21,291 bases of DNA from a virus: positions 1 to 21,291 of IMG/VR virus record IMGVR_UViG_3300037189_017163. The stretch is one strand, 5' to 3'. Below the pieces are notes generated by a model. That model was not told where the DNA came from, ran no database searches, and was given only the letters and a program-made list of their open reading frames with translations. The number at the start of each line of letters is the position of its first letter. Positions within the stretch are counted from its first letter, which is position 1. The position numbers were made by a program, and so were the translations under genes. Positions 5,840 through 12,370 of this stretch are shown piece by piece.

Positions 5840-6754
5840 ATGACCAAGACCGACCTCGCCATCCTCACAGGCGACATTGACTCCGCTGCGGCCACGATCA
5901 AAAACGTCTCCGTCATCACGGTGGGCGAGGCGCGCGGCCACGGGATGCAGATTGACGAGAAGACCCTGCTTCAAGTCAAGGCCGCTGCCGAGACTTACGT
6001 TGGCGGGCTGAAGGTCAAGACCGACCACTATTCGGGATTCAACGAGATTGTCGGCGCGCTCAAGAATTTCACTATCGACGGCGATCAACTCCGCGCGGAT
6101 CTCTTTCTGCTCAAGAACCACGACGCGACCGCTCGCATCATCGAGATGGCCGAACTCATGCCCGACACCTTCGGTCTGTCGATTAGCTTTTCCGGTGAGC
6201 ACGAAGAAAGCGGCGAGACGGTTTTAGCCCGCTGCTCTGAAATCTATTCCGCCGATTTAGTCGATACTCCCGCAGCGAACCCGACCGGGCTTTTTAGCGC
6301 GAAGGTTGACAGCGAGAAAAAGGTCATGGACGAAAAGCAAATCGCTGACGCTATCGCCGCCGCTCTGGCTCCGGTGATTGAAGAAATGGCCGCATTGTCG
6401 GCTAAACTCGCCGCTCTTGAAGTGACCGAGGAAAAGGAAATGACCGAGGACAAGCCCGAGGAAATGACCGAAGACAAGGAAATGAAAGAGCACGACAAGG
6501 AAGACATGACTGCAAAGCTGTCTGCCGAACTCTCCGAACTCAAAGCTCTCGTTTCCAACTTTGGCGCGAAGCCCGTTGCCCCCGCCGTTGCGACCGAAAC
6601 AAAGGTTGATGCGAAAGTCCCGACCAATTTTAACGAAGCCCTCGACCTTATCAAAGCCGAAGGATTGAGCGGCAGCGCGGCTACGAAAGCCGTCATCTCC
6701 CGCTTCCCCGACCTTTACCTCGCTGCCCGTAACAGCGGCATTCGCACTCTCTAA
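5840..6754 (+). CDS. Prohead protease fused to scaffold
   Basis: A 304-residue protein with a two-part layout. About residues 20-155 form a herpesvirus assemblin-like maturation protease. H63 in KVKTDHYSGF and S114/S116 in FGLSISFSG are the likely catalytic His and Ser; the block ends in SADLVDTPAANPTGLF. In the family this enzyme cuts scaffold and capsid protein inside the procapsid. About 163-304 form an alpha-helical, very charged scaffold, with repeats of Met-Thr-Glu-Asp (about 199-225) and a helix-turn tail. It lies between portal and decoration gene, as C/Nu3 do in lambda. The start is the ATG 13 bases after a TTGACAG element. Confidence 0.75.
   Translation: MTKTDLAILTGDIDSAAATIKNVSVITVGEARGHGMQIDEKTLLQVKAAAETYVGGLKVKTDHYSGFNEIVGALKNFTIDGDQLRADLFLLKNHDATARIIEMAELMPDTFGLSISFSGEHEESGETVLARCSEIYSADLVDTPAANPTGLFSAKVDSEKKVMDEKQIADAIAAALAPVIEEMAALSAKLAALEVTEEKEMTEDKPEEMTEDKEMKEHDKEDMTAKLSAELSELKALVSNFGAKPVAPAVATETKVDAKVPTNFNEALDLIKAEGLSGSAATKAVISRFPDLYLAARNSGIRTL
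6306..6311 (+). promoter_or_regulatory. Internal TTGACA start-associated element (nested scaffold)
   Basis: A TTGACAG element lies inside the protease gene, 14 bases before an in-frame ATG at 6326. The same window carries this element in front of other starts, so it is unlikely to be chance. A purine-rich GAGAAAAAGG stretch lies between it and the ATG. Confidence 0.45.
6326..6754 (+). CDS. Nested scaffolding protein from an internal start
   Basis: The in-frame ATG at codon 163 of the protease-scaffold gene would give a free scaffold of 142 residues, MDEKQIADAIAA onward, lacking the protease domain. Three things support it: a TTGACAG element 14 bases upstream, a purine-rich AAAAAGG 3 bases before the ATG, and placement exactly at the boundary between protease and helical scaffold domain. 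Lambda uses the same arrangement: Nu3 starts inside gene C. The product would be an acidic helical protein that organises capsid subunits and is then degraded. It is an inference; no protein evidence is available here. Confidence 0.5.
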   Translation: MDEKQIADAIAAALAPVIEEMAALSAKLAALEVTEEKEMTEDKPEEMTEDKEMKEHDKEDMTAKLSAELSELKALVSNFGAKPVAPAVATETKVDAKVPTNFNEALDLIKAEGLSGSAATKAVISRFPDLYLAARNSGIRTL

Positions 6755-6767
6755 CTAACTAACTACT

Positions 6768-7124
6768 ATGGCCTCACAAGTTGATTCAACCACTCGCAGC
6801 TTCGTCGCAAACGCGGCGATCAGCGCGTTCCGCCTCGTCAAACTCCACACCACCGAAAACGAGGTTGTGGCCGCGACGAACGGAGCCGCAATCGGGTTCA
6901 CGCAAGATGACGCTTCGGCGGCCTCGGTCGTGGGCGTAAAACTTTTCCACCCGACCTATCTTGCCACCGTTTCCGGTGCTGGTATTGCGGCTGGCGCGGT
7001 GGTTCACGCAGTTGCCGCTGGCACAGTAGCCTCGGCTGGTGGCATCTCTATGGGATACGCGATCAACGCTGGCACAACCAACGACATCATCGAGATCGTT
7101 GTTCCTGCGAAACCCTTCATCTAA
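6768..7124 (+). CDS. Head decoration (cement) protein, DUF2190-like
   Basis: A 118-residue protein rich in Ala, Gly and Val with a beta-strand pattern (GAAIGFTQDDASAAS, then GIAAGAVVHAVAAGTV, then GISMGYAINAGTTND). It resembles DUF2190-type capsid decoration proteins, which sit on the outside of the shell and stabilise it. Its position between protease-scaffold and major capsid genes, as with lambda D, supports that. The leader before the ATG is TAACTAACTAACTACT with no ribosome site; it shares a 13-base start context with the capsid gene. Decoration proteins are a plausible acceptor for the glycosyltransferases encoded downstream. Confidence 0.65.
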   Translation: MASQVDSTTRSFVANAAISAFRLVKLHTTENEVVAATNGAAIGFTQDDASAASVVGVKLFHPTYLATVSGAGIAAGAVVHAVAAGTVASAGGISMGYAINAGTTNDIIEIVVPAKPFI

Positions 7125-7136
7125 TCGGATACTACT

Positions 7137-8099
7137 ATGGCCTACTCCAACTCCAACGCCCTGCCTCGCGCTGAAATCAGCCAAGCTGTTTTCGAGTCGC
7201 AGAGCAACAGCAACGCCCTCCCCCTCATCGGTCTTGAGGTGCTTCCGATTTACTCGGTCGCCGCTCGCTCCGGTGAATACGTGAAGATCGAACTCGGCGG
7301 CGGTGAGGCTTATAACCTCGACGCGCTGAAGACCGATCCCGGCACGAACCGCTCACGGGTCACACGCCGCTTCACAACTGACAATTACGCGACCACCAGC
7401 TTTGAACTCGAGGAGCTTCTGCCCGACGAGACTGCCGCTGACCTTGGCCGCTACTTCGACGTTGAAGTTTCAAGCGCGACCTTCCTTAACAACAGCTTGC
7501 TCCTCTCGCATGAGCAGCGTGTGGCCGATCTGGTCTTCGGTTCCGGGGTTAGCGCGATCAGCGCAACCGCCGCTTATACCGCTGGCTCGGTCGATACGCT
7601 GGACATCGCCAAGGACGTTGATGATGCGATGACCGAACTGGCGAAGAAGAATGTCGTGGCCGACACGCTCATCCTCTCGCTGAATGTGTTCAACCGCATT
7701 CGTCGCACCACCAAGCTGCTCAACAACATCTTCGGCCCCGTCAAGAACGTGGCGCAGGCCCGTCCTGCGACCGCCGAGGAAGTTGCTGCCGCCCTCAATG
7801 TGTCTCGCGTCCTCATCGGTCGCGCTGCCCGCAACGGTGCGAAGAAGGGTCAGAGCTACTCGGGTTCCTTCATCTGGGGCAACAACAAAGTCGTCCTCGC
7901 CAAACTCGGCGCGGGTGAGTTCACCGCTGGCGGATTGGGCCGCACTCTCCTCTGGAACGAGGATAGCCCGACCCCGCTGGTCACCGAGACTTACCGCGAC
8001 GAAGCTCGCCGCAGCAACGTCATCCGCGCTCGCCACAACACGGCAGAGAAGCTGATCGACGCCTCCTGCGCCATCGGCATCGACACGTCCTACGCCTAA
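7137..8099 (+). CDS. Major capsid protein, HK97 fold (gpE-like)
   Basis: A 320-residue protein of the length expected for a lambda E-type capsid protein, which forms the icosahedral shell. The central stretch DDAMTELAKKNVVADTLIL, then NVFNRIRRTTKLLNNIFG (about residues 187-197), is typical of E-family capsids. The E-loop region is likely the acidic, Thr-rich part near residues 80-100. A clean intrinsic terminator follows, which fits a very highly expressed gene whose transcript must be isolated. There is no Shine-Dalgarno site; the ATG follows the same ACTACT leader as the decoration gene. Confidence 0.85.
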   Translation: MAYSNSNALPRAEISQAVFESQSNSNALPLIGLEVLPIYSVAARSGEYVKIELGGGEAYNLDALKTDPGTNRSRVTRRFTTDNYATTSFELEELLPDETAADLGRYFDVEVSSATFLNNSLLLSHEQRVADLVFGSGVSAISATAAYTAGSVDTLDIAKDVDDAMTELAKKNVVADTLILSLNVFNRIRRTTKLLNNIFGPVKNVAQARPATAEEVAAALNVSRVLIGRAARNGAKKGQSYSGSFIWGNNKVVLAKLGAGEFTAGGLGRTLLWNEDSPTPLVTETYRDEARRSNVIRARHNTAEKLIDASCAIGIDTSYA

Positions 8100-8122
8100 A
8101 GCTTGCTTGGTTCTGTGTTCAC

Positions 8123-8156
8123 GAAACCCCACCGGGAGGTGGGGTTTCTGCTTTTT
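8123..8156 (+). terminator. Rho-independent terminator after the capsid gene
   Basis: GAAACCCCACC (8123-8133), loop GGGA, GGTGGGGTTTC (8138-8148): an 11-bp perfect stem, followed by TGCTTTTT. This is the only textbook intrinsic terminator in the window. Its T run flows straight into the TTGACA element before the glycosyltransferase genes. Confidence 0.88.
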
Positions 8157-8160
8157 GACA
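8155..8160 (+). promoter_or_regulatory. TTGACA element, possible promoter of the glycosyltransferase genes
   Basis: TTGACAG with 16 bases to the ATG at 8177. Here a -10-like GCTAAA (8179-8184) follows at an 18-base spacing, with a TG at 8178-8179 overlapping the motif. After a terminator, some new start of transcription is expected. If it is a promoter, the message would start inside the coding frame, so the first ATG could not be used; that contradiction is unresolved. Confidence 0.4.
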
Positions 8161-8176
8161 GTTGCCCTCGGGGCAG

Positions 8177-9880
8177 ATGCTAAATTCTCTTGCGATCTGC
8201 ATGATCGCGGGCAACGAGGAAACATTGATTTCCCGCGCCCTCGATGCCGCCTTTTCCGTCACTCCTCACGTTGTCGTAGTCCGCGCTACCGGGGGCCAGA
8301 CGCCCGATCAAACGCTTGAGATCGCCCGCCAGCGCGGTTGCATTGTCGGGGAATACCACAACAGCCCCGCGACCGCCACATGGCCCTTCGTGGACGATTT
8401 CGCTGCCGCCCGCAATACCGCCTTCCGCCTCGGGGCCGAGGCTGTAGGGCCGCAGGGTTGGCTCATGTGGATGGACTGCGACGATACGCTTTCTGACGGG
8501 GCAGGGGAGGCAATCGCCACCGCCATTAAGGACTGCAAGGAGGAATGGATCTTGGCCGAATACTACCTTCCAGCGCACGGCAAGTCGGTCTGGCGCGAGC
8601 GGATCTTTAAGGCAGGCAGCGCGGGATGGGTCAACGCCGTCCATGAAAAGTGCGTCCCGGTGCTGACCGCCGAGGCCGTGAGCGAGCAGCGCGAGTCAAT
8701 CCAAGTGCGCGTCTGCCGCACGTTTCAAGTCATTCATCATCCGGGGGGCGACAAGACCCCGAGCCAAGAACGCAACATCAACATCCTGCGGTGGAAGGAC
8801 GAGGAAACGCAGCACATCAAGTTCTATTTGCACTACGAATACTACCTCCTCGGCAAGCGGGAGGAGGCCGTGCAATACGGCTTGGAGGCTTTGCGCCTCG
8901 GCAATCTTTGCGGGGTCTATCGCTACGAGGTCTTGATGAACCTTGCCCTCCTTGCCGAGAAGAACGAGCACGGGCAGGATATGTTGCAGCGAGCAATCAA
9001 ACTCTCGCCCGACCGCCGCGAAGCACACAGCTTGCTTGCTCTCTTGCAAATGGACGCAGGGCAGATCGAGGAAGCGATCAAGACCGCCGAACACACGCTG
9101 ACCATCCCGCTGCCCAAGATCACGGAATGGACCCACCGCCCGGACTGCTACGGATGGAAGGGCTTTGCCACGCTGGCATGGGCAAAGCGCATAGCGGGAG
9201 ACGAGGCCGAGGCAGCAAACATCGAAACAAAGATGCTGGAACAGGGCGGCAAGCCTCGCATTTCCCTCTTGCACGCTACCCGGGGCCGTTGGGCGCAGGC
9301 CACCGCGATGATGAACACATGGATGAGCCGTGCCGCTGATCCGTTCCGCGTGGAACATATTTTTGCTATCGACGAGGACGATACCGAAAGCCGCGAAAAG
9401 CTCGCTCGCTTTCGGCACATCATCGTCCCGGTAGGCGGGTATTCCGTAGCTGCGTGGAACTCTGCCGCCAAGGTAGCCACGGGCGATGTCTTGGTGCAGA
9501 TGGCCGATGACTTCATGCCGCCCGCCGAGTGGGACAAGGGCATTCTCGACGCCTTGGGAGGCAACGTCTTCGCGCCCTCCGTCCTGCGCGTTAATGACGG
9601 ACTTCGCAAGGACGGTCTTATCACGATGGCCGTCGTAACCCGCCGCTGGCTGGAGCAGGAAGGCACGCTCTTCGACCCCGCTTTCCGCAATGTGTATTCC
9701 GACAACGATCTGACCGCCCGAGCGCGCAAGGCCGGGGCGATCATCGAAGCCCCGCACCTTCTCTTTGAGCATCAGCACCCAATCGCGGGAAAGGCCGCGA
9801 CAGATGCGACCTACGAGCGCGGCAACGATCTTGCCGAATACGCTCGCGCCGAGGCGATCTACAAAGCGAAGCACACATGA
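8177..9880 (+). CDS. Bifunctional glycosyltransferase: GT2 - TPR - GT2
   Basis: A 567-residue protein. The first GT-A domain (about 1-190) opens with MLNSLAICMIAGNEE and carries the nucleotide-sugar/metal motif D100-C-D-D103 in MWMDCDDTLS. A helical TPR-like region follows (about 195-330, e.g. ALEAIRLG-type pairs and LLALLQMDAGQIEEAIKTAE). A second GT-A domain (about 360-567) starts with RISLLHATRGRW, has D444/D445 in MADDFMPPAEW, and ends in VYSDNDLTARARKAGA and LLFEHQHPI. It would transfer sugars from nucleotide-sugar donors. I chose ATG 8177 over the TTG at 8162, which lacks support. It couples by ATGA to the next gene. Confidence 0.8.
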   Translation: MLNSLAICMIAGNEETLISRALDAAFSVTPHVVVVRATGGQTPDQTLEIARQRGCIVGEYHNSPATATWPFVDDFAAARNTAFRLGAEAVGPQGWLMWMDCDDTLSDGAGEAIATAIKDCKEEWILAEYYLPAHGKSVWRERIFKAGSAGWVNAVHEKCVPVLTAEAVSEQRESIQVRVCRTFQVIHHPGGDKTPSQERNINILRWKDEETQHIKFYLHYEYYLLGKREEAVQYGLEALRLGNLCGVYRYEVLMNLALLAEKNEHGQDMLQRAIKLSPDRREAHSLLALLQMDAGQIEEAIKTAEHTLTIPLPKITEWTHRPDCYGWKGFATLAWAKRIAGDEAEAANIETKMLEQGGKPRISLLHATRGRWAQATAMMNTWMSRAADPFRVEHIFAIDEDDTESREKLARFRHIIVPVGGYSVAAWNSAAKVATGDVLVQMADDFMPPAEWDKGILDALGGNVFAPSVLRVNDGLRKDGLITMAVVTRRWLEQEGTLFDPAFRNVYSDNDLTARARKAGAIIEAPHLLFEHQHPIAGKAATDATYERGNDLAEYARAEAIYKAKHT

Positions 9881-10461
9881 AGCGCGCACCCGTCCCAAAG
9901 CTCTCGGTCCTCATCCCGACCATCACCGAACGGGAGGCCGAGGCAAATGTCCTCTACCGCTCGCTGGAGAAGCGCGTTGCGGGCAGGGATGTCGAGATCC
10001 TCATGCTGCGGGAAAACCTCTTGTGCGGCATCGGGGAGGCCCGCAACAAGCTCCTGCGCGCAGCGGGCGGGAAGTATATCACCTTCCTCGATGACGATGA
10101 CGCGCTGCTCGACGGATACTTCACGCTTGTTCTCGCCGCGATTGAGGATGATGCAGACGTAATCACATACGACCAGCACGCTGTTGTGGACGGAGCCGAA
10201 GGTCGAATCACTTGCTCCCTCGGGGCGCAGCTTCAAGCCTTCCGCCCCGGTGGAGTGGCGACTCGCCCGCCGTGGTTCTGGTGCGCGTGGCGGCGGGAGT
10301 TGGCTTGCGCCTATGCCGTCCCGCAAGTTCGTCGCAACGAGGATGTCCTTTGGCTGCGGCATCTTTGGGCCGAGGCCGAGACGGAGACGCACATTGACCA
10401 AGTGCTGCACCGCTATCAATTCGACTCGACCAAGACCACCCTGCAAAAGCCCAACGTATGA
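9877..10461 (+). CDS. Glycosyltransferase family 2 protein
   Basis: A 194-residue GT-A fold enzyme. It opens with LSVLIPTITEREAEANVLYRS. GIGEARNKLLRAAGGKYITFL leads to the acidic metal/donor motif D72-D-D-D75 in FLDDDDALLDGY. The later R-N-E155-D156 in RNEDVLWLRHLW is the usual acceptor-side catalytic acid motif of GT2 enzymes. It is compact, with no membrane segments, so it is cytoplasmic. The start is the ATGA overlap with the previous gene. It sits in the middle of three glycosyltransferase genes, so it likely adds one sugar of a short glycan. Confidence 0.8.
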   Translation: MKRAPVPKLSVLIPTITEREAEANVLYRSLEKRVAGRDVEILMLRENLLCGIGEARNKLLRAAGGKYITFLDDDDALLDGYFTLVLAAIEDDADVITYDQHAVVDGAEGRITCSLGAQLQAFRPGGVATRPPWFWCAWRRELACAYAVPQVRRNEDVLWLRHLWAEAETETHIDQVLHRYQFDSTKTTLQKPNV

Positions 10462-10468
10462 GGGGGGC

Positions 10469-11119
10469 ATGAAGTGTTCTTTTAACTTTCTGGTTTGCCG
10501 CGCTCTGCACGAATCTCGCACCCGTCAGCTTTGGGACACGACTTGCGCCATGCTGAAGCGAGATCATCCGGACTGCTCGGTGACTTTGCTCGGCGGCTTT
10601 GACCCCGTGGACGAGATCCCTGTCGTTCGGGTTTGCGACTCCGACGATTACGATTCCTGCCACGACAAGGTGTGGTCTGTGCTTCAACGCAATACAGGCG
10701 AGGAAGCCGAGTGGTTTATCATTGCGGACGATGACACATGGTTCAACCTCCCGAATCTGGCATCCATTCTTGCGGTCTTGCCGCAACAAGAAGCGGTGAT
10801 CTGCGGACACATCGGACCCGCGCCTGTGGGAAACAAGGTCATTCTGCACGCGCATGGCGGCTGCGGAATAATTGTTTCTTCTTTGGCCCTGCGAGCATTG
10901 CGCTCTGTGTCCATGCCTTGGCCTCGGCACACAATGTTTAGTGACGTTACCCTTGCGATGCTGGCCGATATAGCCTCGATCCGCTGGTGCAGCATTGTGA
11001 ATATGCACGACCATAGCGCGCCCATCGACAAGATTGATTTGAGCGACACGGTATCCGTTCACGTAAAGGATCGGGTCAGTTTTAGCAGGCTTTACGAAGC
11101 CTTGACAGTGGAGCCGTAG
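10469..11119 (+). CDS. Fringe-like (GT31-type) glycosyltransferase
   Basis: A 216-residue protein with the signature layout of Fringe and related beta-1,3-glycosyltransferases. EAEWFIIADDDTWFN has the D87-D88-D89 metal motif; LHAHGGCGIIVSSLALRAL has the Gly-Gly-x-Gly acceptor loop (G130-G133); FSDVTLAML has D159, the likely catalytic base (compare PDDCTIG in Fringe); NMHDHSAP carries H180/H182 in the place of the metal-binding His. The frame is open upstream to 10184, but that is a shadow of the preceding gene; GAGGGGGGC just before ATG 10469 is a good ribosome site. Unlike animal Fringe it has no signal anchor. Confidence 0.75.
   Translation: MKCSFNFLVCRALHESRTRQLWDTTCAMLKRDHPDCSVTLLGGFDPVDEIPVVRVCDSDDYDSCHDKVWSVLQRNTGEEAEWFIIADDDTWFNLPNLASILAVLPQQEAVICGHIGPAPVGNKVILHAHGGCGIIVSSLALRALRSVSMPWPRHTMFSDVTLAMLADIASIRWCSIVNMHDHSAPIDKIDLSDTVSVHVKDRVSFSRLYEALTVEP
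11102..11107 (+). promoter_or_regulatory. TTGACA start-associated element (connector gene)
   Basis: TTGACAG inside the end of the Fringe-like gene, exactly 13 bases before the ATG at 11121. No -10 box follows at the normal distance. Confidence 0.5.
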
Positions 11120-11120
11120 C

Positions 11121-11444
11121 ATGGCCCTCGACACCGCACGGCTCGCCACCGAACTCGACAGCATGATTGCCGACCTCCCGGCGACCGTGACCTTCGGGGA
11201 ATCGACCTTTAGTGCTGCCGTGACGCAGGGAACGGTTGGCAGCGACATTGCCGAGGGGGGATTTATGCCGAGCCGCGACATCGGCTTGCACGTTAAGTCC
11301 ACCACGACCACCCGCAGCGTCATTGTCGGGAGCAAGCTGACCGTCCTTTCGGCGGGCATCACCAAGACTTACCGCGTCATTTCCATCGAACGCTCGCAAG
11401 ACGGGCAAGAACTCATCATCTCATGCCAGAGTCCGTCCCGTTAA
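11121..11444 (+). CDS. Probable head-tail connector (gpFII-like)
   Basis: A 107-residue beta-rich protein in the position of a head completion protein. The N-terminal helix (TARLATELDSMIADLPATV) is followed by strands in TFGESTFSAAV and a run KSTTTTRSVIVGSKLTVL, then ITKTYRVISIERSQDGQELI. This shape fits gpFII-like proteins that form the interface between head and tail. Identification rests on position and fold impression, not on a unique motif. The gene starts 2 bases after the preceding stop and overlaps the next by 22 bases. Confidence 0.55.
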   Translation: MALDTARLATELDSMIADLPATVTFGESTFSAAVTQGTVGSDIAEGGFMPSRDIGLHVKSTTTTRSVIVGSKLTVLSAGITKTYRVISIERSQDGQELIISCQSPSR

Positions 11445-11926
11445 GTTACCAAGCCATTCAACGCCTCGCTCCGGAACCGTTGGAGGAGGCCGTAGAAAAG
11501 TGCGTGGCCGATGTCTTTGACTTTGCTATCCGCGCATACGGCCCGGATTTCACGGCAGTTAATGTGACTCGCGCAGACGTAGGCGATGACTTGGTTCTGC
11601 CAGCCATTGTCGTGCGAGCCGCCCGCCTGCGGGAGTCAATCCCTACGGGAGACGTTTACGAGATGCAGGTCGCCATCACGATGATGACTTTGATGGATCA
11701 AGATGACGATATTTCCCCGGCTACTCCTGCCGAGTTCTGCGACAGTCTGTGGGCCGCTTGCGTAGCTCTGATTGAAGACCCGAATCTGCTCTCTATCCTG
11801 CGGGACAGTCGCAGCACAGTTACTTGGCACGGGTTGGTTCGTCAGAGTGGCATGGAGTTCACTCGCCAAGAGCGGCACAGCACACGCTCCTATCGCTTCA
11901 ACGTCCACGTTTCCCGTCTTGTGTAG
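11423..11926 (+). CDS. Possible tail terminator or minor tail completion protein
   Basis: A 167-residue alpha/beta protein lying between connector and tail tube, where lambda has Z and U. The N-terminal helix (LEEAVEKCVADVFDFAIRAY) is followed by strands around VLPAIVVRAARLRE and YEMQVAITMMTL, an acidic segment (DQDDDIS), a helix and a beta-strand end (RSYRFNVHVSRLV). Tail terminators stop tube growth and join the tail to the head. I cannot cite a family motif; the position is the argument. No ribosome site is obvious; the 22-base overlap suggests coupled translation. Confidence 0.5.
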   Translation: MPESVPLSYQAIQRLAPEPLEEAVEKCVADVFDFAIRAYGPDFTAVNVTRADVGDDLVLPAIVVRAARLRESIPTGDVYEMQVAITMMTLMDQDDDISPATPAEFCDSLWAACVALIEDPNLLSILRDSRSTVTWHGLVRQSGMEFTRQERHSTRSYRFNVHVSRLV

Positions 11927-11929
11927 GGG

Positions 11930-11935
11930 TTGACA
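11930..11935 (+). promoter_or_regulatory. TTGACA start-associated element (tail tube gene)
   Basis: TTGACAG with exactly 13 bases to the ATG at 11949. The hexamer lies in a true intergenic gap of 22 bases. Confidence 0.5.
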
Positions 11936-11948
11936 GCACAAAACAGGC

Positions 11949-12320
11949 ATGGCCGCTACCATCGTTTCCAGTTCCGCTTCTACAAGCGTTGTTTTCGGAT
12001 GCACCGCCGAGACGGGCATCATCATCAATAGTTTTTCCCGCCAAGTCAGCCGCGAAAAAGCGGAGGTGATGGACAATGACGGAGACGTTGTTGCCGTTTC
12101 CTATTACAAGCCGACCGCGACGATCAGCATTGAAGGCACTCTTAACGGATCGACCGGAGTTGCCGCCGCTGTTCCCGGTGTCGCGCTGACGCTGGCCTCG
12201 ACAACGAGCGGAGCGGGAATCACCGGAGGCTCAATCCTTGTAGATTCTGTGACGCGCAGCGAGACGAGCGAAGGCTTCGCCACTTTTTCGGTTGAAGCAA
12301 CGCAGTATCCTTCGATCTAA
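11949..12320 (+). CDS. Major tail (tube) protein
   Basis: A 123-residue beta-rich protein, Ser/Thr/Ala/Gly-rich: SSSASTSVVFGCTAETG, KPTATISIEGTLNGSTG, TLASTTSGAGITGG, SEGFATFSVEATQY. Small tube proteins of this kind stack as hexamers around the tape measure. Position between terminator-like and chaperone genes, a TTGACAG element exactly 13 bases before the ATG, and a hairpin just after the stop all fit a highly expressed tail gene. The call is by position and composition; a baseplate or decoration protein cannot be excluded. Confidence 0.6.
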   Translation: MAATIVSSSASTSVVFGCTAETGIIINSFSRQVSREKAEVMDNDGDVVAVSYYKPTATISIEGTLNGSTGVAAAVPGVALTLASTTSGAGITGGSILVDSVTRSETSEGFATFSVEATQYPSI

Positions 12321-12334
12321 ACTTTCACCGCGCT

Positions 12335-12358
12335 GCGGGGGTCGCGTAATACCCCTGC
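12335..12358 (+). other. Hairpin after the tail tube gene
   Basis: GCGGGGGT (12335-12342) pairs with ACCCCTGC (12351-12358) at 7 of 8 positions around an 8-base loop. No T run follows (an A-rich stretch does), so it is more likely an mRNA stabiliser or a weak attenuator than a full terminator. Confidence 0.5.
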
Positions 12359-12370
12359 CTCAAATTAAAA

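Noticed and set aside
8162-8176. TTG start giving 5 extra residues to the first glycosyltransferase
   Set aside because: TTG is rare as a start, and the family-like N-terminus begins at ATG 8177. A start at 8162 would leave 1 base after the TTGACA element.
8696-9898. Long antisense frame of 400 codons opposite the first glycosyltransferase gene
   Set aside because: It mirrors the GC-rich codon pattern of the real gene. The + strand protein has clear glycosyltransferase motifs; the antisense protein has none and is in no operon.
10184-10468. N-terminal extension of the Fringe-like gene
   Set aside because: The bases code for the preceding glycosyltransferase in another frame, and a good ribosome site precedes ATG 10469.
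10208-11365. Antisense frame of 385 codons across three genes
   Set aside because: It spans several well-supported + strand genes and their junctions, with no recognisable domain.
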